This document shows positions 8,894-17,963 of a stretch of 64,000 nt of DNA, piece by piece. Position 1 is the first letter of the stretch. Each line of letters opens with the position of its first letter. This DNA comes from an uncultured Hyphomonas sp. Its GTDB lineage: Bacteria > Pseudomonadota > Alphaproteobacteria > Caulobacterales > Hyphomonadaceae. The stretch covers positions 310,001 to 374,000 of the forward strand of contig NZ_OY787457.1 in NCBI RefSeq assembly GCF_963678875.1, given 5' to 3'. The position numbers were made by a program, and so were the translations under genes. The notes beneath the pieces were generated by a model. That model saw only the letters and a list, made by a program, of their open reading frames with translations, was not told the DNA's origin and made no database searches.

Positions 8894-9621
8894 CAATGCA
8901 GGGTATTGCGCCGCCGCCGCTGGCAAGGGGCGACGCGCTGTTTCTCGATTTCGACGGAACGCTGGCCGGGTTGCAGGACGATCCCGATACGGTGTTTCTT
9001 GCGCCCGGTATGGACGCTGTGCTCGAGGAGGTGGGGCGCCGTCTGGAAGGGGCGCTGGCGATCCTTTCCGGACGCGATGCAGGCGACCTCGCGCACCGCG
9101 TTCCGGGTGGTCTGTGGCGCATCGGCAATCATGGGCTGATCCCGCTGGCGCCGGATGAAACAGCACCGCAAGCGCGAGCCTCTGCGCCCGATGCCGTTCG
9201 CAGCGCCATCGAGAAGATCAGCGCCATGTTCCATGGTACGCGTGTCGAAACCAAAGGCCCGGTTCTGGCGCTGCACTACCGGCAGGCGCCAGACTCGGCG
9301 GATGGGCTGGGCAGTGCGCTGGCCGATGCCGGCCTGTCGGATGCCGGATACCGGATCCAGCATGGCAAGTTCGTTTTTGAGGCCAAGCCTGAAGATGCGA
9401 ATAAAGGCCGCGCGCTGGCCCGCATGATGCAAGAAGCGCCTTTTGCCGGGCGCCGCCCGGTCATGATTGGTGACGATACGACCGATGAAGACGCTTTCAA
9501 GGCCGCCAATGGCCTTGGTGGGTTGACGGTCAAGGTCGGCGCAGGCGACACCGTCGCCCGGTACCGGCTGGAGAATGTCGATGCCGTGCATACATATTTG
9601 AAGGAGCTGGCAGGGACATGA
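8890..9621 (+). CDS. otsB: Trehalose-6-phosphate phosphatase
   Basis: HAD-superfamily phosphatase of 243 residues that removes phosphate from trehalose-6-phosphate. Seen: LFLDFDGTLAG (motif I DxD), ILSGRDAGDL (motif II Ser), and VMIGDDTTDEDAF (motif IV). Coupled to otsA and to the GH15 gene through ATGA overlaps at both ends, so the three should be made in fixed proportion. A second in-frame ATG lies 6 nt inside at 8896, but the overlapping ATG at 8890 follows the pattern of the operon. Confidence 0.95.
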   Translation: MTMQGIAPPPLARGDALFLDFDGTLAGLQDDPDTVFLAPGMDAVLEEVGRRLEGALAILSGRDAGDLAHRVPGGLWRIGNHGLIPLAPDETAPQARASAPDAVRSAIEKISAMFHGTRVETKGPVLALHYRQAPDSADGLGSALADAGLSDAGYRIQHGKFVFEAKPEDANKGRALARMMQEAPFAGRRPVMIGDDTTDEDAFKAANGLGGLTVKVGAGDTVARYRLENVDAVHTYLKELAGT

Positions 9622-11387
9622 GCGGACTGGACCTTGGAATCGTGGGAAATGGCACGATTGCCGCCCTGATCAATTCACGTGGTGATTATCAATGGGCCTG
9701 CCTGCCGCGGTTCGACGGACAGCCGGTGTTCAATCAGCTCCTCGGCGGCGGCGGTGCCTTTTCTGTCTGGATGGAAGACCTGGCATCACGCACCCAATCC
9801 TACGATCACAACAGCGCCATCCTGCGGACGCGCCTGGAATCTCGTGATGGCGCGATTGTTGAGATCGTGGACTTTGCCCCCCGGTTTGAGAACCAGGGAC
9901 GCATGTTCCGCCCGGCAGCGCTGGTGCGCCGGTTCCGCGTTCTGGCTGGCACGCCGCGCTTGCGGATCACGCTGACGCCGGAAACGGATTGGGGCGGACG
10001 CAAGCTTAAACCGGTCCGCGGCGTCAATCATGTCCGTTTCGTGGACGAGGAGCTGGGCTTCCGCGTTACGACGGATGCGCCGGTCTCCTATATCCTGTCG
10101 GGGACCAGCTTTATTCTGGATCGGGAGGCTGCCTTCATTCTGGGGGCAGATGAATCCCTTTCCGACCATCCGGAAGTCATTGCGCGTGACTGGGAGGAGC
10201 GCACGCGTCTCTACTGGAAGCGCTGGGCGCGCAGCCTGGCCGTGCCGTTCGAGTGGCAGCAGGCGGTGATCCGGGCGGCCATTACGTTGAAGCTGTGCGT
10301 CTACGAGGAAACCGGCGGGATTGTTGCGGCTCTCACGACGTCCGTTCCGGAACATGAAGGCTCTGAGCGCAACTGGGACTACCGTTATTGCTGGATCAGG
10401 GATGCCTACTTTACGGTTACGGCGCTGAACCGGCTATCCGGCATGGGGACCCTGGAGCATTATATGCGCTGGGTACGGAATATTGTGGCTCAATCCAAGG
10501 GCGGTCACATACAGCCCGTTTACGGTATTGGGCTGGAGGCGGACCTAACCGAGGATTTTGCGACGCAGCTTCCCGGCTATCGCGGCATGGGTCCGGTACG
10601 TGTCGGCAACCAGGCGGCTGAGCATGTCCAACATGATGTCTACGGTCAGGTCGTCCTCGGGGTAGCGCAGAGTTTCTTCGACACGCGGCTGATGAAGCGG
10701 CCCGGGCTGACGGAATTCGAGCAGTTGGAGCCGGTGGGGGAACGTGCCTTTGCGGTCCACGACACGCCCGACGCCGGCATCTGGGAATTCCGGACAATTG
10801 CCCATGTCCACACGTCTTCTGCCATCATGTGCTGGGCCGCGTGCGACCGGCTTGCAAAGATCGCCGCGCATCTGGGCCTGCCGGCCCGGGCTGATTACTG
10901 GCGCGAGCGCGCGGACATCATTCACAGCACGATCCTCGAGAAAGCGTGGAACGAAGAGGTCGGCGCCTTCACTGCAGCCTTCGGCGGGGAAGACCTGGAT
11001 GCCTCTGTCCTGTTGATGGCGGAGATCGGATTCATTGCTGCGGACGATCCGCGTTACGTATCCACCGTACAGGTGATCAATCGTGACCTGCGCGAAGGCG
11101 ACCATGTCTATCGCTACAAGGTGACCGACGATTTCGGGAAACCAAAAACCGCCTTCACGGCTTGCACCTTCTGGCTTGTGGATGCGCTCTACCGGATCGG
11201 CGAAACGGAAGAAGCGCGGCGCGTCTTCGAAGCATTGCTGGCGGCGCGCAACCATCTGGGGCTGCTCTCCGAAGACGTCGACACCGATACGAATGAATTG
11301 TGGGGGAACTTCCCGCAGACCTATTGCATGGTCGGCATCATCAATTCTGCAGCCTTGCTTTCGCGGACCTGGAGCCAGGCGATGTAA
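9618..11387 (+). CDS. GH15-family glycoside hydrolase (glucoamylase/trehalase-like)
   Basis: 589-residue protein of the bacterial glucoamylase/trehalase family: an N-terminal beta-sandwich (about 1-200; LGIVGNGTIAALI) followed by an (alpha/alpha)6 catalytic domain. Family signature RNWDYRYCWIRDA starts at residue 251, and LLSEDVDTDTNELWGNFPQ near residue 555 holds the second acidic region. The usual SH after GNFPQ is replaced by TYCM. No signal peptide, so cytoplasmic. ATGA-coupled to otsB, it may degrade trehalose or a related alpha-glucoside, balancing synthesis by OtsAB. Glucoamylase activity on alpha-glucans is the alternative. Confidence 0.85.
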   Translation: MSGLDLGIVGNGTIAALINSRGDYQWACLPRFDGQPVFNQLLGGGGAFSVWMEDLASRTQSYDHNSAILRTRLESRDGAIVEIVDFAPRFENQGRMFRPAALVRRFRVLAGTPRLRITLTPETDWGGRKLKPVRGVNHVRFVDEELGFRVTTDAPVSYILSGTSFILDREAAFILGADESLSDHPEVIARDWEERTRLYWKRWARSLAVPFEWQQAVIRAAITLKLCVYEETGGIVAALTTSVPEHEGSERNWDYRYCWIRDAYFTVTALNRLSGMGTLEHYMRWVRNIVAQSKGGHIQPVYGIGLEADLTEDFATQLPGYRGMGPVRVGNQAAEHVQHDVYGQVVLGVAQSFFDTRLMKRPGLTEFEQLEPVGERAFAVHDTPDAGIWEFRTIAHVHTSSAIMCWAACDRLAKIAAHLGLPARADYWRERADIIHSTILEKAWNEEVGAFTAAFGGEDLDASVLLMAEIGFIAADDPRYVSTVQVINRDLREGDHVYRYKVTDDFGKPKTAFTACTFWLVDALYRIGETEEARRVFEALLAARNHLGLLSEDVDTDTNELWGNFPQTYCMVGIINSAALLSRTWSQAM

Positions 11388-11513
11388 GCAGCTTGCCCAA
11401 TTTTTAGGCAGCGCTGATACGGCTTTCTTCAAAGTACGGCGACCTCAGTGGCGCACGGCTGTGCCGGATTGGGCTGCTTGACCGGGCACAGTCTTGCGTG
11501 TGTTGTGGTGTTT

Positions 11514-12947
11514 ATGGGAGAGGCGCCTCAATTTTTTGATGAGATGGATGGGTTCGACGGCAATGTCCGCGGGCCCTATTCGGCTTATTCGGACTGGCTG
11601 CAGGAGATGAGCCGTCCGGCCCTCCTCAAGAAATCTGCTGAAGCGCAAGCGTTCTTCCGGCGCACAGGTATCACTTTCAATGTTTATGGAGAGGCCGAAG
11701 CAGACGAGCGGCTGATCCCGTTTGACCTGATCCCTCGCATCATCGGGGCAGGGGAATGGGCCAACCTTGTCCGTGGGATTGAGCAGCGGGTGAAGGCCAT
11801 CAACGCCTTCCTGCACGATATTTACCACCGTCAGGAGATCATCCGGGCCGGCCGCGTGCCGGAGCGCCTGATCCGGGAGAATGATGCCTTCCTGCCGCGC
11901 ATGATCGGTATGGATCCGCCGGGCGGGATTTACACGCATATTGTGGGCGTGGACCTGGTCCGCACCGGACCGAACGAATTCTTCGTTCTGGAGGATAATG
12001 CCCGTACGCCGAGCGGTGTTTCCTACATGCTGGAAAACCGCGAGACGATGCTGAAAATGTTCCCGGAACTCTTCTCGCACATTCGGGTGGAACCGGTTCA
12101 GCAATATCCGACGATGCTGCGCCGGTCGCTTGAGCGGTGTGGGCCACCCGTTGCAGACGGGAAGCGCCCAACCGTGGCGGTGCTGACGCCAGGTATTCAC
12201 AACTCCGCGTATTTTGAGCACGCTTTTCTGGCGGACCAGATGGGTGTCGAACTGGTTGAAGGGCAGGACCTTCGGGTTGTGGACGGCCGTATCGCGATGC
12301 GCACAACGCGAGGATATGAGCCTGTCGATGTGATCTATCGGCGGATTGATGATGACTTCCTGGACCCCCTGAACTTCCGTTCCGATTCCCTGCTGGGCGT
12401 CGCGGGCATTTTCGATATCTATCGTGCGGGCGGCATCACCATCGCCAATGCGCCGGGCACAGGCATTGCCGACGATAAAGCGATCTATTCCTACATGCCG
12501 GAGATCGTCGAATTCTACACAGGGCAGAAGCCGATCCTGAAGAATGTCCCGACCTGGCGGTGTGCCGAGAAAGAGGCTTTGGACTATGTCCTGGATCACC
12601 TTGACGAACTCGTCGTCAAGGAAGTCCACGGATCTGGTGGATATGGGATGCTGGTCGGCCCTGCTGCGAGCAAAGCGGAGCTGAAAGCCTTCCGGGTCAA
12701 GCTGACCGCCAAGCCGGAAAACTATATCGCCCAGCCAACACTCGCCTTGTCGACTGTCCCGGTGCTGACAAAAGCAGGGCTTGCGCCCCGCCATGTCGAT
12801 TTGCGGCCGTTCGTGCTCGTTTCACCTGACGGCGTGGAAGTGACCCCGGGCGGGCTGACCCGGGTCGCGATGAAGAAAGGCTCCCTCGTGGTGAATTCCA
12901 GTCAGGGCGGCGGAACCAAGGACACCTGGGTCCTGAAGGGGGATTAG
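11514..12947 (+). CDS. Circularly permuted ATP-grasp peptide ligase (type 2)
   Basis: Circularly permuted ATP-grasp family (DUF404/DUF407) of about 477 residues. Members are predicted amide-bond-forming ligases that work with alpha-E, transglutaminase and Anbu proteins. Seen: FDEMDGF at the N-terminus, GVDLVRTGPNEFFVLEDNA, RTPSGVSYMLENR, and VKEVHGSGGYGMLVGP as a nucleotide-binding loop. ATG 11514 is preferred over an in-frame GTG at 11448: a possible promoter (TTGACC at 11478, weak TGTTGT 17 nt later) lies inside the longer version, and family members begin close to FDEM. First gene of a four-gene operon. The peptide substrate is unknown. Confidence 0.88.
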   Translation: MGEAPQFFDEMDGFDGNVRGPYSAYSDWLQEMSRPALLKKSAEAQAFFRRTGITFNVYGEAEADERLIPFDLIPRIIGAGEWANLVRGIEQRVKAINAFLHDIYHRQEIIRAGRVPERLIRENDAFLPRMIGMDPPGGIYTHIVGVDLVRTGPNEFFVLEDNARTPSGVSYMLENRETMLKMFPELFSHIRVEPVQQYPTMLRRSLERCGPPVADGKRPTVAVLTPGIHNSAYFEHAFLADQMGVELVEGQDLRVVDGRIAMRTTRGYEPVDVIYRRIDDDFLDPLNFRSDSLLGVAGIFDIYRAGGITIANAPGTGIADDKAIYSYMPEIVEFYTGQKPILKNVPTWRCAEKEALDYVLDHLDELVVKEVHGSGGYGMLVGPAASKAELKAFRVKLTAKPENYIAQPTLALSTVPVLTKAGLAPRHVDLRPFVLVSPDGVEVTPGGLTRVAMKKGSLVVNSSQGGGTKDTWVLKGD

Positions 12948-12950
12948 GTG

Positions 12951-13892
12951 ATGCTGGGGCGCACAGCTGCCGGTCTTTTCTGGCTGGCCCGATACCTTGA
13001 GAGGGCGGAAAATACGTCTCGACTGGCGGAGGCAGGTTTCCGCATGGCCCTTACCCGCGCCGATTCGGATACGGAAGAGTGGCGGTCAGTCGTCACGACC
13101 GCTGGCTGCCAGCAGTCTTACCTTGAAAAGCATGAGACGATCCGGTCAGACAAGATTCTGGATTTCATTCTGCGCGACAAGGAAAACCCCAACAGCGTCC
13201 TGTGTGCCTTTCATGCCGCGCGTGAGAATGCGCGGATGACGCGCACCGCCCTGACGCGGGAGGTTTGGGAGGCGATCAACGATGCCTGGATGAGTGTGCG
13301 CGATGCATTGCGTCGCCCGATCCCGGAACGTGACCTGCCAGAAATCCTGTCCCTGGTACGTCGACAGGGAGCGCAGGTTCGCGGCGCTGTGACGGGCACC
13401 ATGCTGCGCAATGACATTTACAATTTCATCCAGATCGGAACGCTGGTGGAGCGGGCGGACAATACGTCCCGAATACTGGATACAAAATACTATGTCCTGT
13501 TGCCGTCGAGTTCCTCGATCGGGTCGTCACTTGATAATGTCCAGTGGGAAATGATCCTGCGGTCGGCGTCTGCAGAGCGCAGTTTCTATTGGCTGAATGG
13601 CGGGACAGTCAGTCCGCCTGCGATTGCGGACTTCCTGATTTTTGATGCCCGCCTGCCGCGTTCTCTGGCCTTCTGCTATGATATGATTACGGAGTACCTT
13701 GGCCGGCTTGCGGAAGAGTATGGGGAAAGCACAGCGGCACATGAGCTGGCCATTCGCCAGGAAAACCGGCTGACAGCGCTGAACATCGCGCGGGTCTTCG
13801 AAGAAGGTCTGCACGAATTCCTGACAAGTTTCATGGCGCAAAACGCGGCTTTTTCGGCCCAGATCGAAACCGACTACAGGTTCAATGAGTAA
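12951..13892 (+). CDS. Alpha-E domain protein (DUF403)
   Basis: All-helical alpha-E family protein of about 313 residues, partner of circularly permuted ATP-grasp ligases. The N-terminus LGRTAAGLFWLARYLERAEN is the family signature, echoed at LVERADNTSRILDTKYY. ATG 12951 follows the ligase stop (12945-12947) by 3 nt; a GTG at 12948 is possible but family members start MLGRTA. Biochemical role is not established. Constant association with ATP-grasp and transglutaminase genes suggests a shared peptide-tag synthesis or removal system. Confidence 0.9.
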   Translation: MLGRTAAGLFWLARYLERAENTSRLAEAGFRMALTRADSDTEEWRSVVTTAGCQQSYLEKHETIRSDKILDFILRDKENPNSVLCAFHAARENARMTRTALTREVWEAINDAWMSVRDALRRPIPERDLPEILSLVRRQGAQVRGAVTGTMLRNDIYNFIQIGTLVERADNTSRILDTKYYVLLPSSSSIGSSLDNVQWEMILRSASAERSFYWLNGGTVSPPAIADFLIFDARLPRSLAFCYDMITEYLGRLAEEYGESTAAHELAIRQENRLTALNIARVFEEGLHEFLTSFMAQNAAFSAQIETDYRFNE

Positions 13893-13895
13893 GCC

Positions 13896-14696
13896 ATGAG
13901 ACTTCGTATCGATCACACCACGGTCTACGACTATGAAAAGGGTGCGGTGTACGCTCTGCACCAGGTGCGCAAACGCCCGCATGATACGGATGCACAGACT
14001 GTGATTTCATGGGATCTCGTTCTGGAAGGCGCGACGTGCGAAGCGCAATATGTCGACCATCACGGTAATCACGTGGACCTTGTTTCCATTGAACCGGAGG
14101 CGACGCGGGTTTCAATTTCCTGCCAGGGTGAGGTGGAAACGCGTGACACGGCAGGTGTGTTGACCAGCAACAGGATGGTGCCGCCGCTCTGGCTCTATCG
14201 CCGGTTCACCCCACTCACGAAAGCAGGGAAGGGCGTCCGCGCCCTGGTCTCGGAACTGGGAAAAGATCCGGCGCTTAATCTTGAGACGCTCCATGCCTTG
14301 ATGAACCTGATCGCAGACACGGTGGTTTACGATACCGAACCGACCGGACCTGAAACGACCGCCGAGGAAGCTCTGGAAATCGGTCATGGGGTTTGCCAGG
14401 ACCACGCGCACGTCTTCACCTCGGCCGCGCGCCTTCTGGGATTTCCGGCCCGGTATGTCAGCGGCTACATGATGATGCTGGACCGGGTTGACCAGGATGC
14501 GGGCCATGCCTGGGCAGAAGCGTGGGTCGACGGGCTCGGATGGGTCGGTTTTGATGCAGCCAACAGGGTTTGTCCCGACGAACGGTACATTCAGGTTGCA
14601 ACTGGCCTCGACTATCGCGAAGCTGGTCCGCTGATAGGGGTCATGTATGGCGGTGAGCGGGAGGTGCTCTCCGTCAATGTCCAAGTCCAACAATAA
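13896..14696 (+). CDS. Transglutaminase-like cysteine protease
   Basis: Bacterial transglutaminase-like protein of 266 residues with the N-terminal beta domain typical of this class (about 1-90) and a papain-like core. The catalytic triad is visible: C167 in HGVCQDHAHVF, H204 in AGHAWAEAW, D220 in GWVGFDAAN. No signal peptide, so cytoplasmic. It starts 3 nt after the alpha-E gene. In this neighbourhood it is expected to cleave or transfer an isopeptide or peptide made by the ATP-grasp ligase. Confidence 0.9.
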   Translation: MRLRIDHTTVYDYEKGAVYALHQVRKRPHDTDAQTVISWDLVLEGATCEAQYVDHHGNHVDLVSIEPEATRVSISCQGEVETRDTAGVLTSNRMVPPLWLYRRFTPLTKAGKGVRALVSELGKDPALNLETLHALMNLIADTVVYDTEPTGPETTAEEALEIGHGVCQDHAHVFTSAARLLGFPARYVSGYMMMLDRVDQDAGHAWAEAWVDGLGWVGFDAANRVCPDERYIQVATGLDYREAGPLIGVMYGGEREVLSVNVQVQQ

Positions 14697-14720
14697 TAAA
14701 CGGGTCCGAAGAGGTTCGAA

Positions 14721-15458
14721 GTGACATATTGCGTGGCGATGCGGCTCGACGCGGGGCTCATCTTCATGTCAGACACGCGCACGAATGCGGGTGTCGACAA
14801 CATTTCCAGGTTCCGGAAAATGTTCACCTGGGAAGAACCGGGCGAGCGGGTGATAACCGTTCTGACCGCTGGAAACCTTGCGACGTCCCAGGCTGTCATC
14901 AGCCTCCTCGACGAGCGGACCAAGGCACCACAAGAGCGCCGACCCAGCCTGCTGGAAGCGCCGACGATGTTTCAGGTGGCCAACATCATCGGCGACACGC
15001 TGAAAGAAGTGATCAAGACCCAGAAGATGACCGGGCCGGAATCAGAGGCCGACTATGGGGCAACGATGATCGTGGGCGGCCAGATCGCCGGCATCGAGCC
15101 GCGCCTGTTCATGATCTATCCGGAAGGCAATTTTATCGAGGCGAGTGAAGAGACACCATTCTTCCAGATCGGCGAGACCAAATACGGCCGGCCGATCCTT
15201 CTGCGCGCCTATGATTCCGGTATGAGTTTCGAGGAAGCCATCAAGCTTCTCTACGTCTCCTTTGACTCGACCCTGAAGGCGAACCTGTCGGTTGGCATGC
15301 CGCTTGACCTTCAGGTTGTGGAGGAAGGGGCCTTCCAGGTCACCCATCGCCGCCGTGTCGAAGAGGATGATCCGTACTTCCAGACAGTATCGAGCAGCTG
15401 GGGAGATGCCCTGAAGCTGGCGTTCAAGTCGCTGCCGGATTTTTCATTTACGGACTGA
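14721..15458 (+). CDS. Anbu-type proteasome-like peptidase
   Basis: Proteasome beta-like Ntn-hydrolase of the Anbu family, 245 residues. The start MTYCVAMRLDAGLIF exposes a Thr immediately after Met removal, the expected catalytic nucleophile. FMSDTRTNAGVDNISRF follows with the Asp/Arg pattern of proteasome folds, and TVLTAGNLATSQAVI is the central strand region. Last gene of the ATP-grasp/alpha-E/transglutaminase/Anbu operon, 24 nt after the transglutaminase gene, with GAAGAGG near the start. Ends 4 nt from the convergent ATP-grasp gene. Natural substrates are unknown. Confidence 0.9.
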   Translation: MTYCVAMRLDAGLIFMSDTRTNAGVDNISRFRKMFTWEEPGERVITVLTAGNLATSQAVISLLDERTKAPQERRPSLLEAPTMFQVANIIGDTLKEVIKTQKMTGPESEADYGATMIVGGQIAGIEPRLFMIYPEGNFIEASEETPFFQIGETKYGRPILLRAYDSGMSFEEAIKLLYVSFDSTLKANLSVGMPLDLQVVEEGAFQVTHRRRVEEDDPYFQTVSSSWGDALKLAFKSLPDFSFTD

Positions 15459-15462
15459 GAGT

Positions 15463-16428
15463 TCAGGCCGGTGCGTGGTCCGGCACGTGCTCCCGGTAGA
15501 GCTTCTTGCCAAGCTCGACGCGCTGTTCTGCATTGAGCCCTTCAGTGTCGGCCTTCATGCAGGCTTCAATGAGCGGACGTACGCCCATTCTGTTCGCCAC
15601 CTGGATCGCGAGACCGGGGCGGGCGTTCAGTTCCAGCATCATCGGGCCTTTGCCCTTGTCGAGCACAATGTCGGCGCCAAGATAGCCAAGCCCGGTCACG
15701 TCGTAGGCTTTGGCGGCCATCAGCAGCATCTCATCCCAGTGCGGCACTGAGATGTTGCCGAGCGGGTTGGCCGTATCCGGATGGATGTCGGTCGTCTTGC
15801 CCTTCTGCATGCCGTGAAGGGTCCGGCCGGTGACCAGGTCCAGGCCGACGCCGACACCGCCCTTGTGAAGGTTCGCTTTGCCGTCGGACTCCGCCGTCGG
15901 CAGGCGCACCATAGCGACGAATGGAATACCGCGCAGCACGATGATGCGAATGTCCGGCACACCGCCGAAACTGATCGGATCGAAGACGTCGTCGAACTTA
16001 ACCCGGTATTCGATCATGGCGATGTCAGGCTGGCCGGACAGGGAATACATGCCGGACAGGATGTTGTTGACGTGGAATTTCAGGTCTTCCATCAGCGCCC
16101 GCTGGCCATTGGATCGCCGCCAGCCACCGCGCATGGGCCCGAGGATGACCTGGATGCCGTTGCCCTGAGACCCGTTGGCCGGCTTGATGACGCAGCCGTC
16201 CGGATGGTTCAGCAGTTGTTCCAGCTTCCGCATTTCCGCCGGGCTGCGGATGAGGCCGTAAAGCTCAGGCGTCTGGATGCCGGCGGCGTTGGCCAGGCGC
16301 TTGGTTTCTGTCTTGTCGTCCACAAGGCGCATGAGGCGTCGCGGATTAAAGTCGTTGATGAGGCGGAGGTTCCGCTCATTGATGCCGAGCACACCGGCTC
16401 GGCGGAGGCCAAGCCACGTCTTGATCAT
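15463..16428 (-). CDS. Sugar-transfer/RimK-like ATP-grasp ligase
   Basis: ATP-grasp protein of about 321 residues, of the alpha-L-glutamate ligase-like group found next to the 7TM inactive transglutaminase. Seen: LVDDKTETKRLANAAG, VIKPANGSQGNGIQVI (glycine-rich ATP loop), and LGYLGADIVLDKGKGPMMLELNARPGL (metal-binding Glu/Asn). Start is ATG 16428, forming ATGA with the stop of the upstream 7TM gene. An ATG at 16659 would run deep into that gene and adds unrelated sequence. Predicted to ligate an amino acid or amine to a carrier at the membrane face. Substrate unknown. Confidence 0.88.
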   Translation of the reverse strand: MIKTWLGLRRAGVLGINERNLRLINDFNPRRLMRLVDDKTETKRLANAAGIQTPELYGLIRSPAEMRKLEQLLNHPDGCVIKPANGSQGNGIQVILGPMRGGWRRSNGQRALMEDLKFHVNNILSGMYSLSGQPDIAMIEYRVKFDDVFDPISFGGVPDIRIIVLRGIPFVAMVRLPTAESDGKANLHKGGVGVGLDLVTGRTLHGMQKGKTTDIHPDTANPLGNISVPHWDEMLLMAAKAYDVTGLGYLGADIVLDKGKGPMMLELNARPGLAIQVANRMGVRPLIEACMKADTEGLNAEQRVELGKKLYREHVPDHAPA

Positions 16429-17963
16429 TTCGGTTCGGCTTCCTTGGCGAGCTCGCGGAAGCGCCGTATTTCGCTCAGCCGCAGGCCTGTATATTTGCCC
16501 ATCAACAGGCAGGCAGCCATCAGCACAAGAAGCAGTTCGGGGAAATTGAACAGCAGGAATTCTACGTGCTTGTTCGTCATCACCAGGTAGGAGATCGACG
16601 CAACAAGCATCGAGCCAGCACCGGCCTTGATGGCATCTTCGGGCGAGTATTCTTCCCACATGATCGACATGCGCTCGATCGTCATCGTCAGGATGACCAT
16701 CGGGAACAGCGAAATGGACAGGCCCATGCGCATGTTGGCGCTGTTGAACATCTGCGCGATCACCGCCATGCAGATGACGATAAAGATCAGCACGACACCC
16801 AGCCGGGGCACCAGCAGCAATCGGAGCTTCTCAAGATAGAAGCGCATCGCAAGGCCGAGGGCGACGAGCAGCGTAAACAGGATCAGGCCGTTGAGAAGCG
16901 CCGTTTCACGGAAGGCGATACCGATCAGGATCGGCATGAAGGTTCCGAGCGTCTCGATCCCGATGAACTGACGCATGAAGACCAGCAGGACGATGCCGGC
17001 CGGAATGGTGATCAGCACCTGGTAAACAAGCTGAGTGGTGACCGGCAGGCGGTCGAAACTGAACAGTTCGACGGGTGTGCGATCAGCGCGGGCTGCCTTG
17101 CGGACCACGTCGGACGCCGAGGAGTCGATCGGCTGGATCGAAACCTGCGGTTCGAAGTCGAACACGCCATCAGCGCGGATCATTTCCTCTGTGCCATACC
17201 AGATGGTGAAGAATTCTTTCGGATCGGCGCCGATGAAGTAGCGCTTGTCGCGGCCTTCGACATGATACTCCAGCCAGTGCTGCACTTCGGTGCGGCGGCG
17301 GGCTTCGTCGAGGTAAACGCCATTCGCGACGCGCGCGCGGATTCCCTGACTCTGAAGGGCCTCGGCGGCAAGGGTCAAGCGGTCGAGCGGCGGGGGCAGG
17401 ACGGGCAGAAGCGCTTCGATTTCGTCAGCGTCTTTCTGGACGAAGATTTCCTGGAGGATCAGCTCCGCAAGGGAGTCATCGTCGGCAGAGCGCCGCCGCA
17501 TGTCGGAAGACCAGACAAGAAATGCCTGGCGTTCGAGATCGTTGAGGGATTCCGGCGGTTCGCGGTCTGCCGGGCGGTGCATTTCGGCGGGCAGGGGAGA
17601 GCGCTGGGTCTCCCCTTCGAGGCGCGCCCTGTAGCGCAGCACCTTGCGGTCATTGGGATAGCGATAGGTCCAGATCGCTTTGCGCCCATTGTCGCCGTCG
17701 GATTCGAGACGCAGCCCGAAAGCGCCATTGTAGTATTGTTCTTGCGACACGCGCCGGGTGTCGCTGTTGGATGGAACGAATGTTTCGATCCGAACCGGCT
17801 GATTGGCGGTATCGAAGTCGAGATAGATCTCGAAATCCCAGGTTGTGGTCTGGGTGCCCGGCGTAAGCGGGTAGTTGTACTGGAATACCTTGACGCCAAA
17901 GATCGTCAGCGCGATCGCGGTCAGCACAAAGGCCAGTAGACGGGTATGAAAAGTGCTAGTCAC
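16425..17963 (-). CDS. Inactive transglutaminase fused to seven-transmembrane domain (UUP1-like)
   Basis: Membrane protein of about 512 residues: N-terminal helix (LLAFVLTAIALTIFGVKVF), a periplasmic inactive-transglutaminase domain (about 40-310), then seven hydrophobic segments from LVYQVLITIPAGIVLLVFM to the end (LLLVLMAACLLMGKY). Matches the 7TM transglutaminase-like family that accompanies an ATP-grasp ligase and a retropepsin-like protease. Start GTG 17963 is chosen because it overlaps the upstream stop by 8 nt, as expected in a coupled operon; an ATG at 18017 would lie further inside that gene. Probably a membrane scaffold or receptor for the ligase product. Confidence 0.85.
   Translation of the reverse strand: MTSTFHTRLLAFVLTAIALTIFGVKVFQYNYPLTPGTQTTTWDFEIYLDFDTANQPVRIETFVPSNSDTRRVSQEQYYNGAFGLRLESDGDNGRKAIWTYRYPNDRKVLRYRARLEGETQRSPLPAEMHRPADREPPESLNDLERQAFLVWSSDMRRRSADDDSLAELILQEIFVQKDADEIEALLPVLPPPLDRLTLAAEALQSQGIRARVANGVYLDEARRRTEVQHWLEYHVEGRDKRYFIGADPKEFFTIWYGTEEMIRADGVFDFEPQVSIQPIDSSASDVVRKAARADRTPVELFSFDRLPVTTQLVYQVLITIPAGIVLLVFMRQFIGIETLGTFMPILIGIAFRETALLNGLILFTLLVALGLAMRFYLEKLRLLLVPRLGVVLIFIVICMAVIAQMFNSANMRMGLSISLFPMVILTMTIERMSIMWEEYSPEDAIKAGAGSMLVASISYLVMTNKHVEFLLFNFPELLLVLMAACLLMGKYTGLRLSEIRRFRELAKEAEPK

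Noticed and set aside
11445..12794. 449-codon minus-strand frame opposite the ATP-grasp gene
   Set aside because: No recognisable domain; the plus strand gene is well supported by family motifs.
16566..17939. 457-codon plus-strand frame opposite the 7TM gene
   Set aside because: Composition is Asp/Arg/His-rich nonsense with no motifs; the minus strand encodes a clear membrane protein.
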